From: Lewinellaceae bacterium
GTDB taxonomy: Bacteria; Bacteroidota; Bacteroidia; Chitinophagales; Saprospiraceae
Direction of reading: 5' to 3'
DNA: 64,000 nucleotides
Assembly: GCA_020636005.1 (NCBI GenBank)
Contig: JACJYR010000001.1
Coordinates: forward strand, 1,994,001 to 2,058,000
The translations under genes and the position numbers were made by a program. The notes beneath the pieces were generated by a model. The model had not been told where the DNA came from, did no database searches, and saw nothing but the letters and a program-made list of their open reading frames with translations. This document shows positions 41,154-49,996 of the stretch, in pieces; the stretch's first letter is position 1, and each line of letters opens with the position of its first letter.

Positions 41154-42247
41154 TGGAGGGCAAGGCAGACAGAAAAACCTTTTTCACCCAAGCCCTCCTC
41201 CAATGGCACACTACCCACCATCGCCCCTTGCCCTGGAAGGGCGAAAAAGATCCTTATCTCATCTGGCTTTCCGAAATCATTTTGCAGCAAACAAGGGTGG
41301 AGCAAGGCCTGCCCTATTTTGAAAAATTCAAAGCAAAATACCCAACGGTAAAATACCTCGCCGCTGCGCCCGAAGACGAAGTGATGAAAATGTGGGAGGG
41401 CCTTGGCTATTACTCCCGTGCGAGGAACATGCACGCTGCAGCGAAATACATCGCCCACGAACTGGCTGGTGTTTTTCCAAAAAAATACGAAGGCATACGG
41501 GCGCTGAAAGGTGTGGGCGACTACACGGCGGCGGCCATCGCTGCCTTTGCTTTCGACCTTCCCCATGCAGTGGTGGACGGCAATGTTTATCGGGTGCTGT
41601 CCCGCTACTTCGGCGTCGAAGAACCAGTGGACACGACGGCGGGCAAGAAGCAGTTCGCCCATTTGGCACAGGAGCTGTTGGACGTGCGGCAGCCGGGCCG
41701 TTTCAACCAGGCCATCATGGACTTTGGGGCAGGCCAATGCACACCCGCTGCGCCGAAGTGTGCAAGCTGTCCGCTGCAGCCCAATTGCTCGGCATTTCAT
41801 CAAAACAAAGTGGACTCCCTGCCCGTGAAATCCAAGAAACTGGAGCGGCGGCAGCGGTTTTTCAACTATCTGGTTATCAATCAGCAAGGGAATGTTTTTA
41901 TCAAAAAGCGCACGGAAAAAGACATCTGGCGAAACCTGTACGACTTCCCGCTCATCGAAACGGACCGGTTGGTGGAGGGCAAAAACGGATTGGAGGGAAA
42001 TGCAATTTGGCAAGCGTGGCTGGGCAGTTCAAACTACCAATTGCTCCAGGTCTCGCCGCCTTTTAGGCAGGAACTGACGCACCAGCAGATTGTCGCCCGG
42101 TTTTGGGAAATCGAAGTGGATGGCAGTTTTAAGGCAGGCGAGGCAAGTTGGGTAAAATGTGGGCGCCAAAATTTGCAAGATTTTGCATTTCCAAAAGTCA
42201 TTGTTTTGTACTTAAAAGAGAAGTCCCTACCTTTAGAACTGTTTTAG
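41150..42247 (+). CDS. mutY: A/G-specific adenine glycosylase MutY
   Basis: This 365-residue enzyme removes adenine paired with 8-oxoguanine. The catalytic Glu lies in LSEIILQQTRVEQ, the helix-hairpin-helix is LKGVGDYTAAA with the catalytic Asp in VVDGNVYRVLSRYF, and the 4Fe-4S cluster has C-x6-C-x2-C-x5-C (CTPAAPKCASCPLQPNC). The C-terminal ~130 residues form the NUDIX-like 8-oxoG recognition domain (IKKRTEKDIWRNLYDFPL). It is followed by ssb and gldD, the usual Bacteroidota order. Confidence 0.96.
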   Translation: MMEGKADRKTFFTQALLQWHTTHHRPLPWKGEKDPYLIWLSEIILQQTRVEQGLPYFEKFKAKYPTVKYLAAAPEDEVMKMWEGLGYYSRARNMHAAAKYIAHELAGVFPKKYEGIRALKGVGDYTAAAIAAFAFDLPHAVVDGNVYRVLSRYFGVEEPVDTTAGKKQFAHLAQELLDVRQPGRFNQAIMDFGAGQCTPAAPKCASCPLQPNCSAFHQNKVDSLPVKSKKLERRQRFFNYLVINQQGNVFIKKRTEKDIWRNLYDFPLIETDRLVEGKNGLEGNAIWQAWLGSSNYQLLQVSPPFRQELTHQQIVARFWEIEVDGSFKAGEASWVKCGRQNLQDFAFPKVIVLYLKEKSLPLELF

Positions 42248-42311
42248 CACCCGCTCCAAAATGGACGGTCTGAGAAAACTTATTTTCTAACACCTTTAAA
42301 ATCATTCCGTT

Positions 42312-42767
42312 ATGCTAAACCGAGTTATGTTGATCGGACGCTTGGGGAAAGACCCCGAAGTCAGAAGGCTTGAAAGTGGCGCCGCCGTCGCCAAATTTTC
42401 AATTGCTACCGACGAAAGTTACAAAGACAAAGACGGCAACCGTGTAGATCAAACCGAATGGCACAACATTGTCGTCTGGCGCAGCCAGGCGGAAATTGCC
42501 GAAAAGTACCTCAAAAAGGGCATGCTTGTTTATGTAGAAGGGAAACTCACCACCAGGGAATACACCGATAAAGACAACCAGAAAAAATATTTTACCGAAG
42601 TGGTAGCCAACACTTTCAAGATGCTGGAGAAGCGGGATGCCGGCGGAGGAGGATATTTCCCAGGTTCATCGGACGAGCCTTCCAGCGTGACCACCGCCAG
42701 GAACGACCAACCTACCCCCGTCATGGAAGCAGTAGGCGACGCACCTGCTGACGACCTTCCTTTCTGA
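42312..42767 (+). CDS. ssb: Single-stranded DNA-binding protein
   Basis: This 151-residue protein has a full OB fold (MLNRVMLIGRLGKDPEVRRL, TEWHNIVVW, EKYLKKGMLVYVEGKLTTR in short parts, EVVANTFKML), a Gly/Pro/Ser linker and the acidic tip DDLPF that recruits partner proteins. It would act as a tetramer on exposed single strands in replication and repair. It lies 64 bp after mutY and has a terminator behind it. Confidence 0.96.
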   Translation: MLNRVMLIGRLGKDPEVRRLESGAAVAKFSIATDESYKDKDGNRVDQTEWHNIVVWRSQAEIAEKYLKKGMLVYVEGKLTTREYTDKDNQKKYFTEVVANTFKMLEKRDAGGGGYFPGSSDEPSSVTTARNDQPTPVMEAVGDAPADDLPF

Positions 42768-42798
42768 GGCAAAATTTATACACTATACTTTCCGAACC

Positions 42799-42840
42799 AA
42801 CGAGCCGTTTTTTACAAAAAGACGGCTCGTTCTGCTTTAT
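42799..42840 (+). terminator. Terminator after ssb
   Basis: A perfect 10-bp stem AACGAGCCGT/ACGGCTCGTT (42799-42808 with 42822-42831) is followed by a T-rich stretch. It separates ssb from gldD. Confidence 0.75.
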
Positions 42841-42854
42841 TTATCAATCTGACC

Positions 42855-43451
42855 ATGAAGGATTTGTTGTTGTGCCTTTCCATCATATTCCTATTCGCTG
42901 CCTGCGAAGACCCAGTGTTTACACCCAAGCCAAGGGCCTATCCCAAGGTCGTTTACCCGGAAAAGGCCTACCAAACCTTCGATGAAAACTATTGCAGTTT
43001 CACCTTCCAGTACCCGAAATACGCAGTCATCCAGCAGGACACGACTTTTTTTGAGGAAAAACCGGCCCACCCCTGCTGGTTCAACATCTACATGCCTGCC
43101 TTCGAGTGCCGCATCCACTGTACCTACACGCCCATCACAAAACAAATGCCTTTTGACAAATTGAAAACCGACGCCTTCAAGATGACGGAATGGCACAACA
43201 AGAAAGCCACCTACATCAACGAACAGCCTTTCCACCGGCCCGGCACCAACGTGCAGGGCATCCTCTTCGACATTGACGGCCCGGTGGCGTCGCAGGTGCA
43301 GTTTTACATTACGGACACGTTGGAACAGGAGCACTTTCTGCGTGGGGCATTATACTTCTACACCCAGGCCAAGCCTGATTCGCTGGCCCCCGTCTATGAT
43401 TTTGTAAAACAGGATGTGGCGAAAATGCTGGAGACGTTTGAGTGGAGGTGA
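42855..43451 (+). CDS. gldD: Gliding motility lipoprotein GldD
   Basis: This 198-residue protein has a lipoprotein signal peptide (LCLSIIFLFAAC, Cys about 17) and the GldD core: PRAYPKVVYPEKAYQTF, YCSFTFQYPKYAVI, HPCWFNIYMPAFECRIHCTY and FYITDTLEQEHFLRGALYFY (in short). In gliding Bacteroidota GldD is needed for motility and T9SS assembly, near the GldKLMN core. The usual partner gldE, which lies between ssb and gldD in Flavobacterium, is absent here. The terminator after ssb suggests independent expression. Confidence 0.9.
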   Translation: MKDLLLCLSIIFLFAACEDPVFTPKPRAYPKVVYPEKAYQTFDENYCSFTFQYPKYAVIQQDTTFFEEKPAHPCWFNIYMPAFECRIHCTYTPITKQMPFDKLKTDAFKMTEWHNKKATYINEQPFHRPGTNVQGILFDIDGPVASQVQFYITDTLEQEHFLRGALYFYTQAKPDSLAPVYDFVKQDVAKMLETFEWR

Positions 43452-43500
43452 GGAGTGGCAACAGAGCTTCATGGTCATTGATGCGGATAACGGGTTAAAT

Positions 43501-43570
43501 TAATTTCCACATTTTCAGTTGTTTGAGAAACGAGATCATGTTGATTTTGAAAATCACCACGATCTAACCT
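43501..43570 (-). repeat. Dispersed palindromic intergenic repeat, copy 3 (inverted)
   Basis: Read on the minus strand it matches the copies at 431-500 and 63676-63746: GTGGTGATTTTCAAAATCA and a CAAACAACTGAAAA tail. It lies between gldD and polA. Confidence 0.72.
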
Positions 43571-43683
43571 TTTGAAAATCAACGACGAAAAAAATGAACC
43601 TGCTATTCGCATCATTGGGAAGGGCGTTAAGGTACCGGTCAACGGTCACTGGATTCCTGTTTTTCAAAACTGACGGATTTCCC

Positions 43684-43691
43684 TAACTTTC
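43684..43691 (+). promoter_or_regulatory. Probable -7 promoter element of polA
   Basis: TAACTTTC differs from TAnnTTTG only at the last base and lies 31 bp before the start codon. Confidence 0.4.
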
Positions 43692-43722
43692 CCGCCCAAA
43701 CCAAATCTCAAAATCACTCGAC

Positions 43723-46542
43723 ATGAACGATGACAAACGACTCTTCCTCCTGGACGGCCACGCCCTTGTTTACCGGGCACATTATGCCTTCATCGCCCGG
43801 CCGCTTATCAACTCCAAAGGCTGGGATACCAGCGCCATCACGGGCTTTGTGCGCACCATCGTGGACCTGATCAACAACCAGAAACCCACCCACCTGGCCG
43901 TGTCCTTCGACCTGCCGGGCGGCACCTTTCGGGACGAATGGTTTCCCGAATACAAGGCCAACCGGGACGCCCAGCCGGAGGGCATCACCTTTGCCCTGCC
44001 CTGGATCATGAAAATACTGGAGGCTTGGAAAATCCCCATCCTCACCCTGCCCCGCTACGAGGCGGACGACGTCATCGGCACCATCGCCAAAAAGGCGGAA
44101 AAGGCCGGCTACAAAGTCTATATGGTGACGCCCGACAAGGACTACGGCCAGCTCGTCAGCCCCAATATTTTTATGTACAAACCCGGCAGGCAGGGCAATG
44201 AGGTAGAGATTTGGGGCGAAAAGGAAGTCTGCGAAAACTGGGGCATCAAGCATGTGGATCAAGTGGTGGACATGCTCGGCCTGCAGGGCGACTCGGTGGA
44301 CAACATCCCCGGCGTACCAGGCATCGGCCCAAAAACGGCGGCCAACTTGCTGGCGGAGTTCGGCAGCGTTGAAAACCTGCTGGAAAATACCGACAAGGTG
44401 AAAGGCAAAAACCAGGAGCGCCTGCGGGAATTTGCCGACCAGGCCCTGCTCTCCAAAAAGCTCGCAAAGATTGACACGGACGCTCCCATCCATTTTGACG
44501 AGGGCAACTACAACCTCGACCCCTTCGACCACGAACAACTCTCTGCCATTTTTAAAGAACTGGAATTCCGGGCATTGGCCAAGCAAATACTGGGCGAGGA
44601 AGAAGCGCCTACGCCCACTGCCGCCAAATCAAAAGCAGGGCAAAGCCAACAGGGCAACCTCTTCGGCGATGCCGACCCCGTTCCTGTGAAAAGGGCTGCC
44701 CCGCCACTCCCCGCTCATTCCGTCGCCGAAAAAACGATTGAAAATACGCCGCACGAATACCACTTGGCCGACACCCCGGAAAAACGGGCAGCACTCATCG
44801 CCCAACTTTCCAAAGAAACAAGCATCTGCTTCGATACGGAGACGACCAACATCGACGCCAACCTGGCCGAACTGGTCGGCATGTCGTTTTCCATAAAACC
44901 CCACACAGGCTGGTACGTGCCAGTGCCCGCTGACCAAAAAGCGGCGCAAGCCATCGTGGATGAGTTCCGGCCCATTTTTGAAAGTGAGAAAGTGGTGAAA
45001 ATCGGCCAGAACATCAAATACGATGCACTCATGCTCAAGTGGTACGGCGTGGAGTTGAAAGGGCTTTGGTTCGACACGATGATAGCCCATTACCTCATCG
45101 AGCCGGAACTGCGGCACGGCATGGACTACCTGGCGGAGACTTACCTGAAATACAAGCCCGTTTCCATCGAAACCCTTATCGGCAAGGGCAGCAAGCAACT
45201 GAGCATGAGGGACGTGCGGGTGGAACGGGTGGCCGAATACGCTGCCGAAGACGCTGACGTGACGCTGCAACTGAGGGACTATTTTGCCCCAAAACTAAAA
45301 GAGGAAGGTTTGCAGGAACTGTATGAGACAATGGAGGAGCCACTCATCAAGGTCATCGTGGACATGGAATTTGAAGGCATCCGCATTGACGGCGACTACC
45401 TGCGGGCCTACTCCGTGGAACTGGAAAAGAGCATCGCCGCTTTAGAACAAAAAATATACGAGGACGCCGGGCTGCAATTCAACATCGCATCGCCGAAACA
45501 GATTGGCGAGGTGTTGTTTGACAAAATGAAAATCCCATACAAGGGCGCCAAAACGAAAACAGGCCAGTATTCCACCGACGAGGCCAAGCTGACTGAACTC
45601 GCCGCTGAATATCCTTTTGTCGCCGAAATCCTGAACCACCGGGGGCTGTCCAAACTCAAATCAACTTATGTGGACGCACTGCCCCTGCAGGTGAATCCCA
45701 AAACGGGGCGGGTACACAGTTCTTTCAACCAGGCACTGGCCGCCACGGGCCGCCTCAGTTCCAATAATCCCAACCTGCAGAATATCCCCATCAAAACGCC
45801 GGAAGGCGCCAAAGTGCGGGAAGCGTTCATTCCCCGTGACGAAAACCACCTGCTGCTGAGTGCCGACTACTCGCAGATTGAGCTGCGCATCATTGCCGAA
45901 ATCAGTGGCGACGAAGCCATGATAGATGCCTTCCAGAAAGGCCAGGACATCCACCGGGCCACGGCGGCGAAGGTGTATGGCGTACCCTACGAGGAGGTGA
46001 CGAATGAGCAGCGGCGCAATGCCAAAACGGTCAATTTTTCCATTATATATGGTGCCGGCGCAACAAACGTGTCGCAGCAATTGGGCATCAAACGGGCAGA
46101 GGCCAAAGAATTGATTGACAATTATTTCAAACAATACCAGGGACTGAACAGCTACATGGAAAAAACGGTGGAGGGCGCACGGGAAACAGGCTATGTGAAA
46201 ACGCTCCTCGGCCGCCGCCGCTACCTGCGGGACATTGACAGCCGCAATGGCCTTGCCCGTAGCAACGCCGAGCGGGTGGCCATCAACACGCCCATCCAGG
46301 GAACCGCTGCCGACCTCATCAAAGTGGCGATGATCAACATCCACAAGGCGCTGAAAACCTCGAACCTGCAAACGAAGATGATTCTACAGGTTCACGACGA
46401 ATTGGTGTTCGATGTGCCAACCGGCGAGGTGGAAAAAGTGAAGCCCATCATCGGGGATTTAATGAGAAATGCCATCCCGAACCTGAAAGTGCCCATCCTC
46501 GTGGAAATGGGGACGGGGAAGAATTGGCTGGAGGCGCATTGA
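43723..46542 (+). CDS. polA: DNA polymerase I
   Basis: This 939-residue enzyme has all three activities by motif. The 5'-3' exonuclease (about 1-290) shows LLDGHALVYRAH, RYEADDVIGT and GVPGIGPKTAANLL. The proofreading exonuclease (about 345-530) keeps its acidic residues (CFDTETTNID, IGQNIKYD, YAAEDAD). The polymerase (about 560-939) has motif A DYSQIELRI, motif B RRNAKTVNFSIIYG and motif C QVHDELVF. It fills gaps in Okazaki fragment maturation and excision repair. It is a single gene. Confidence 0.97.
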   Translation: MNDDKRLFLLDGHALVYRAHYAFIARPLINSKGWDTSAITGFVRTIVDLINNQKPTHLAVSFDLPGGTFRDEWFPEYKANRDAQPEGITFALPWIMKILEAWKIPILTLPRYEADDVIGTIAKKAEKAGYKVYMVTPDKDYGQLVSPNIFMYKPGRQGNEVEIWGEKEVCENWGIKHVDQVVDMLGLQGDSVDNIPGVPGIGPKTAANLLAEFGSVENLLENTDKVKGKNQERLREFADQALLSKKLAKIDTDAPIHFDEGNYNLDPFDHEQLSAIFKELEFRALAKQILGEEEAPTPTAAKSKAGQSQQGNLFGDADPVPVKRAAPPLPAHSVAEKTIENTPHEYHLADTPEKRAALIAQLSKETSICFDTETTNIDANLAELVGMSFSIKPHTGWYVPVPADQKAAQAIVDEFRPIFESEKVVKIGQNIKYDALMLKWYGVELKGLWFDTMIAHYLIEPELRHGMDYLAETYLKYKPVSIETLIGKGSKQLSMRDVRVERVAEYAAEDADVTLQLRDYFAPKLKEEGLQELYETMEEPLIKVIVDMEFEGIRIDGDYLRAYSVELEKSIAALEQKIYEDAGLQFNIASPKQIGEVLFDKMKIPYKGAKTKTGQYSTDEAKLTELAAEYPFVAEILNHRGLSKLKSTYVDALPLQVNPKTGRVHSSFNQALAATGRLSSNNPNLQNIPIKTPEGAKVREAFIPRDENHLLLSADYSQIELRIIAEISGDEAMIDAFQKGQDIHRATAAKVYGVPYEEVTNEQRRNAKTVNFSIIYGAGATNVSQQLGIKRAEAKELIDNYFKQYQGLNSYMEKTVEGARETGYVKTLLGRRRYLRDIDSRNGLARSNAERVAINTPIQGTAADLIKVAMINIHKALKTSNLQTKMILQVHDELVFDVPTGEVEKVKPIIGDLMRNAIPNLKVPILVEMGTGKNWLEAH

Positions 46543-46699
46543 GCAGGAGGGATAGGGTGTTTGGGTGTTGGTGTGATTGCGTGTTTTGGGGACTGATTTT
46601 CAACGGTTTCCGAATCGCTATTATTTATGCTGCAAAGCCTTGGGCAGGGAGGGATATGTTTTTTAAAAAACAACATTTCAAAGTTTACTCATAGCAACA

Positions 46700-47896
46700 A
46701 TGATAACCGTACAGGAAGCCACCCGCATCGTACTCGAAGCCAACATTTCACTGCCCAATGAGATAGTGCCGCTCCATCTTTCCCTGGGCCGGGTGCTTAG
46801 GGAGGATTTGGTGGCCGACCGTGACTTTCCGCCTTTCGACCGGGTGGCGATGGACGGAATAGCCATTCATTTTGACGCTTTTAACAGCGGGCAGCGGGCA
46901 TTTCCAGTGGAAGGGATACAGGCAGCCGGCACGCCCCAACAGGTGTTGCAAAAAAGAGAAAACTGCATGGAAGTGATGACGGGGGCCGTCTTGCCGGCAA
47001 ACGCAGACACCGTCATCCGGTATGAAGATTTGGAAATGAAAGATGGCCTTGCACAAATAGTGATTGAAAAGGTGGCCCGGGGCCAAAACATACACACCAA
47101 GGCTGCCGACCGGAAAACGGGCGATACGATATTGAAAGCAGGCGTGAAAATTTCCCCGGCAGAAGTTGGGGTGGCCGCCACGGTCGGCGAGCCGGAACTG
47201 AGAGTGGCCCGGCAGCCAAAAATTGCCATTGTTTCCACGGGCGACGAACTGGTGGACGTAGAACAAACACCCCTGCCACACCAGATCCGGAAATCGAATG
47301 TCCACACAATGGCCGCAGCACTGTCCCGGTGGGGTTTCCCTTCCTATCTTTTTCACCTGCCGGACGATAAAGCTGCCATGGCTGCTACCCTTTCCATGCT
47401 ACTGCAAAATCATGACGCCCTCCTGCTAAGCGGCGGCGTCTCGATGGGCAAGTTCGACTATCTGCCAGCGGTATTGGAGGAGTTGGGGGTAGTGAAATTA
47501 TTCCACAAAGTGTCGCAGCGGCCCGGCAAGCCCTTCTGGTTTGGCCGACGGGAAAATGGGGCGGTCGTTTTTGCTTTCCCGGGCAACCCCGTGTCGGGCT
47601 ATATGTGCCTGCACCGCTATTTCCAACCGTGGTTGTGGGAAAGTTTGGGGCTGCCGGCGTTTGAGGAACGGTATGCCGTGTTGGCGGACGATTTCTTTTT
47701 CAAGCCCAACCTGACTTATTTTTTACAGGTAAAACTACAGTTCGGAAATGATGGCCGCACGGTGGCCGTTCCTGTGGAGGGCGGCGGCTCTGGCGACTTG
47801 GCCAACCTGGTGGACGCTGATGCCTTTTTGGAATTGCCAATGGAAAGGCAGGCGTTCAAAAGAGGAGAGGTTTTCCCTTTGTTCAATTATCGCTGA
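46700..47896 (+). CDS. moeA: Molybdopterin molybdenumtransferase MoeA
   Basis: This 398-residue enzyme inserts molybdate into adenylated molybdopterin. The family blocks are present: DFPPFDRVAMDG, EVMTGAVLPANADTVIRYE, IVSTGDELVDVE, LLSGGVSMGKFDYL and VVFAFPGNPVSGYM. The order of domains III, I, II and IV is normal. No other molybdenum cofactor gene lies in the window. The gap between polA and it (157 bp) holds GTGTTTGGGTGT-like words only. Confidence 0.95.
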   Translation: MITVQEATRIVLEANISLPNEIVPLHLSLGRVLREDLVADRDFPPFDRVAMDGIAIHFDAFNSGQRAFPVEGIQAAGTPQQVLQKRENCMEVMTGAVLPANADTVIRYEDLEMKDGLAQIVIEKVARGQNIHTKAADRKTGDTILKAGVKISPAEVGVAATVGEPELRVARQPKIAIVSTGDELVDVEQTPLPHQIRKSNVHTMAAALSRWGFPSYLFHLPDDKAAMAATLSMLLQNHDALLLSGGVSMGKFDYLPAVLEELGVVKLFHKVSQRPGKPFWFGRRENGAVVFAFPGNPVSGYMCLHRYFQPWLWESLGLPAFEERYAVLADDFFFKPNLTYFLQVKLQFGNDGRTVAVPVEGGGSGDLANLVDADAFLELPMERQAFKRGEVFPLFNYR

Positions 47897-48037
47897 TTTT
47901 CGCAAGGAGTCTTTTGAAATCGAAGATTCACGCCGGTAAATAGTTTTACACACGTGATTACCAAGAGCGTATTTGAATTTTTGAAACCGAATAAACCAAA
48001 CCAATTTCAAGGACGTGCTTAAAACAGAAAAACATAA

Positions 48038-48754
48038 TCATTTCTCCTCAGGTTCAACCTCGTCCGTTTTCACCTCGCCCATGTTCACATCGAGGCCATT
48101 TTCAGCAACAGGCGCTTCTCTTGTCAAAATTTCATCCGACTGGCCACTGAAGAAACCCCGGTGAAAAAGCAACAGGCTCAACACGCCCACGGTGATGGAG
48201 GCATCCGCCACATTGAAAACAGGCCGGAAAAACAGGAAATGCTCGCCGCCCCAAACGGGCAGCCATTCAGGGAAAATGCCCTCGAACATAGGGAAGTAAA
48301 ACATATCCACCACCTTGCCATGCAGGAAGGGGGCATAGCCGCCGCCGGGCGGGAACATGGTCGCCACGCTGCCGGCATGGTAGGGCGTTTCGGAGAAAAT
48401 CAACCCATAAAAAGCGCTGTCGAGTATGTTGCCGATGGCGCCCGCCAGGATGAGGGCAAAACAGGCTACCAGCCCAAAGGAGGCTTTGTGTTTTATCAGC
48501 AGGTTCAGGTAGTAGAAAAGGAACCCGACCGCTGCGATGCGGAACAGGCTGAGGGCCAGTTTGCCGTAGTCCCCTCCGAGCGTGATGCCAAAGGCCATGC
48601 CTTCGTTTTCCACAAAATGGATGAGCGCCCAGTTCAACCCGAAAAGTTTGATTTCCTCCCCGTACTCCAGGTTGGTCTTGATCCAGATTTTCAAGGACTG
48701 GTCAAGAAGGAGCACTAGGATGATGATGGCCGCTACTTTCAGTGATTTATTCAA
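48038..48754 (-). CDS. lspA: Lipoprotein signal peptidase (signal peptidase II)
   Basis: This 238-residue inner-membrane aspartic protease cuts lipoprotein signal peptides after lipid attachment. Four membrane segments and both catalytic Asp motifs are present: LAGAIGNILDSAF and VFNVADASITVG. It is longer than the ~160 residues of Proteobacteria owing to a ~50-residue loop between them (from SETPYHAGS to GGEHFLFF), usual in Bacteroidota, and an acidic tail (DEVEPEEK). The start is TTG at 48752-48754, the only one that keeps the first membrane helix. The DksA-like gene lies just upstream, as in other Bacteroidota. Confidence 0.93.
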   Translation of the reverse strand: MNKSLKVAAIIILVLLLDQSLKIWIKTNLEYGEEIKLFGLNWALIHFVENEGMAFGITLGGDYGKLALSLFRIAAVGFLFYYLNLLIKHKASFGLVACFALILAGAIGNILDSAFYGLIFSETPYHAGSVATMFPPGGGYAPFLHGKVVDMFYFPMFEGIFPEWLPVWGGEHFLFFRPVFNVADASITVGVLSLLLFHRGFFSGQSDEILTREAPVAENGLDVNMGEVKTDEVEPEEK

Positions 48755-48825
48755 AATATCTTTTTTTGTTCGGATTCAAAGCGAAGGGGCAAAGTTCCAA
48801 ATAGTTTGGGCATTGCAAAAACAAA

Positions 48826-48858
48826 AATAGTGATTGCACGGCAGGTACAATCACTATT
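48826..48858 (-). terminator. Terminator after the DksA-like gene
   Basis: An 11-bp perfect stem (48826-48836 with 48848-48858) is followed on the minus strand by T-rich sequence. It separates the DksA-like gene from lspA. Confidence 0.75.
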
Positions 48859-48882
48859 CGACAAAAGGCCTGTTCGGGCGGT

Positions 48883-49260
48883 TCAGGCCAACCCTTGCCT
48901 TTTGGCCTCAATGCTGAGGGTGGCATGTGGCACGGCCCGCAGGCGATCTTTGGAAATGAGCTTTCCTGTGGCCCGGCAAATGCCGTAGGCTTTGTTGTTC
49001 ACCCTGACGAGGGCGTTCTGCAGGTGGTTGATAAGGCTGCGTTGGCGGGTAGCCATGATGGAAAGCTGTTCGCGCTCTGCAGAGCCAGTGCCATCGTCGA
49101 GGTTTTTTACTTTGGCGTCCGGGTTGTCCGCCATGTCAGATAGTTGGCGCAGGCAATACTCCATTTGATCCTGGGCTTTTACCAGTTTTTTTTCAATGAT
49201 GCTGCGGAATTCTTCGAGTTCCTGGTCGGAATACCTGCTTCGTTCTGTGGTAGTAGTCAT
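48883..49260 (-). CDS. DksA/TraR-like protein without the zinc-finger cysteines
   Basis: This 125-residue protein has the DksA plan: an N-terminal coiled coil (DQELEEFRSIIEKKLVKAQD, then MEYCLRQL) and a C-terminal region YGICRATGKLISKDRLRAVPHATLS. In DksA and TraR this region holds C-x2-C...C-x2-C; here only one Cys is left. DksA-type proteins act in the RNA polymerase secondary channel with ppGpp. Bacteroidota members beside lspA often have a reduced finger, so the loss may be a family trait. The role is probably regulatory. Confidence 0.85.
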   Translation of the reverse strand: MTTTTERSRYSDQELEEFRSIIEKKLVKAQDQMEYCLRQLSDMADNPDAKVKNLDDGTGSAEREQLSIMATRQRSLINHLQNALVRVNNKAYGICRATGKLISKDRLRAVPHATLSIEAKRQGLA

Positions 49261-49996
49261 AGTATCAGTAAATTTTAAAAGTCGAAGGAATCATAAAGTA
49301 GCCTTGGTGTTTTCAAAAAAACTCGTTGGGAGCTTTTACTAAAAAGGCAGGCTAATGCTTTATCAAACCTTAAGATAGTGGACAAAATTTCAGGGAAGTG
49401 TTTCATTTGAATGGAGGGCAAATTTAGGTTTTTCCGGCTAATATTCAAATGTTGAATATCAAAACTTTATCAATGAATGATTTGAGAATACAATCATTTT
49501 ATAATGAAAGCCGTGCATGGGCAGCGATTCCTGCAATTATCTTTTCTGAAATTTGAAACCTGTTTTTCATGGTGCAAACGAAACGATACATTGGGAGGGG
49601 TGTGCTTTATCCCCTTTTATATGTTTTGGATTTACTATACTGTACGCTGATGGCTTTTGGCCTTTGGCAGTTGGCAAAAGCCAATGGCCAACTGCCAACA
49701 GCGAATAGCGAACCGACAAAACCATCCGTGTTTTAGTATAATAGCGAGAATTGCGAGTGGATGGGGGCTAAAAAATTGGCCTAAAAAAAAATTGCCGAAC
49801 CGGCGGACCGGCCCGGCAACAAGCGGGAATGAGGTTTACAGTAGAAACGAGATTTCCTGGTTCAGTGAAGTGGATTTGTGCTTAGGGCTTTTTGTACTTT
49901 AGGTCTCACTTCCATTGGGTTATCTTACGCTGGCATTAAAATTTGAACGTGCTTTTGCCTTGGCGCATAGTCGGCCCCATCCTGTCTTTTTGATGC
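49261..49996. other. Intergenic region of ~735 bp without a gene
   Basis: No convincing reading frame. It contains a 12-bp perfect hairpin TTGGCAGTTGGC (49664-49675 with 49687-49698) built from the word also found inside the permease frame at 39731, and a minus-strand terminator at 49792-49819. The first half is AT-rich. Confidence 0.6.
49792..49819 (-). terminator. Terminator downstream of the TPR gene
   Basis: TTGCCG/CGGCAA base with an inner CCGG/CCGG pair; on the minus strand an eight-T run follows (49783-49790). It lies ~180 bp beyond the TPR gene's stop. Confidence 0.6.
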
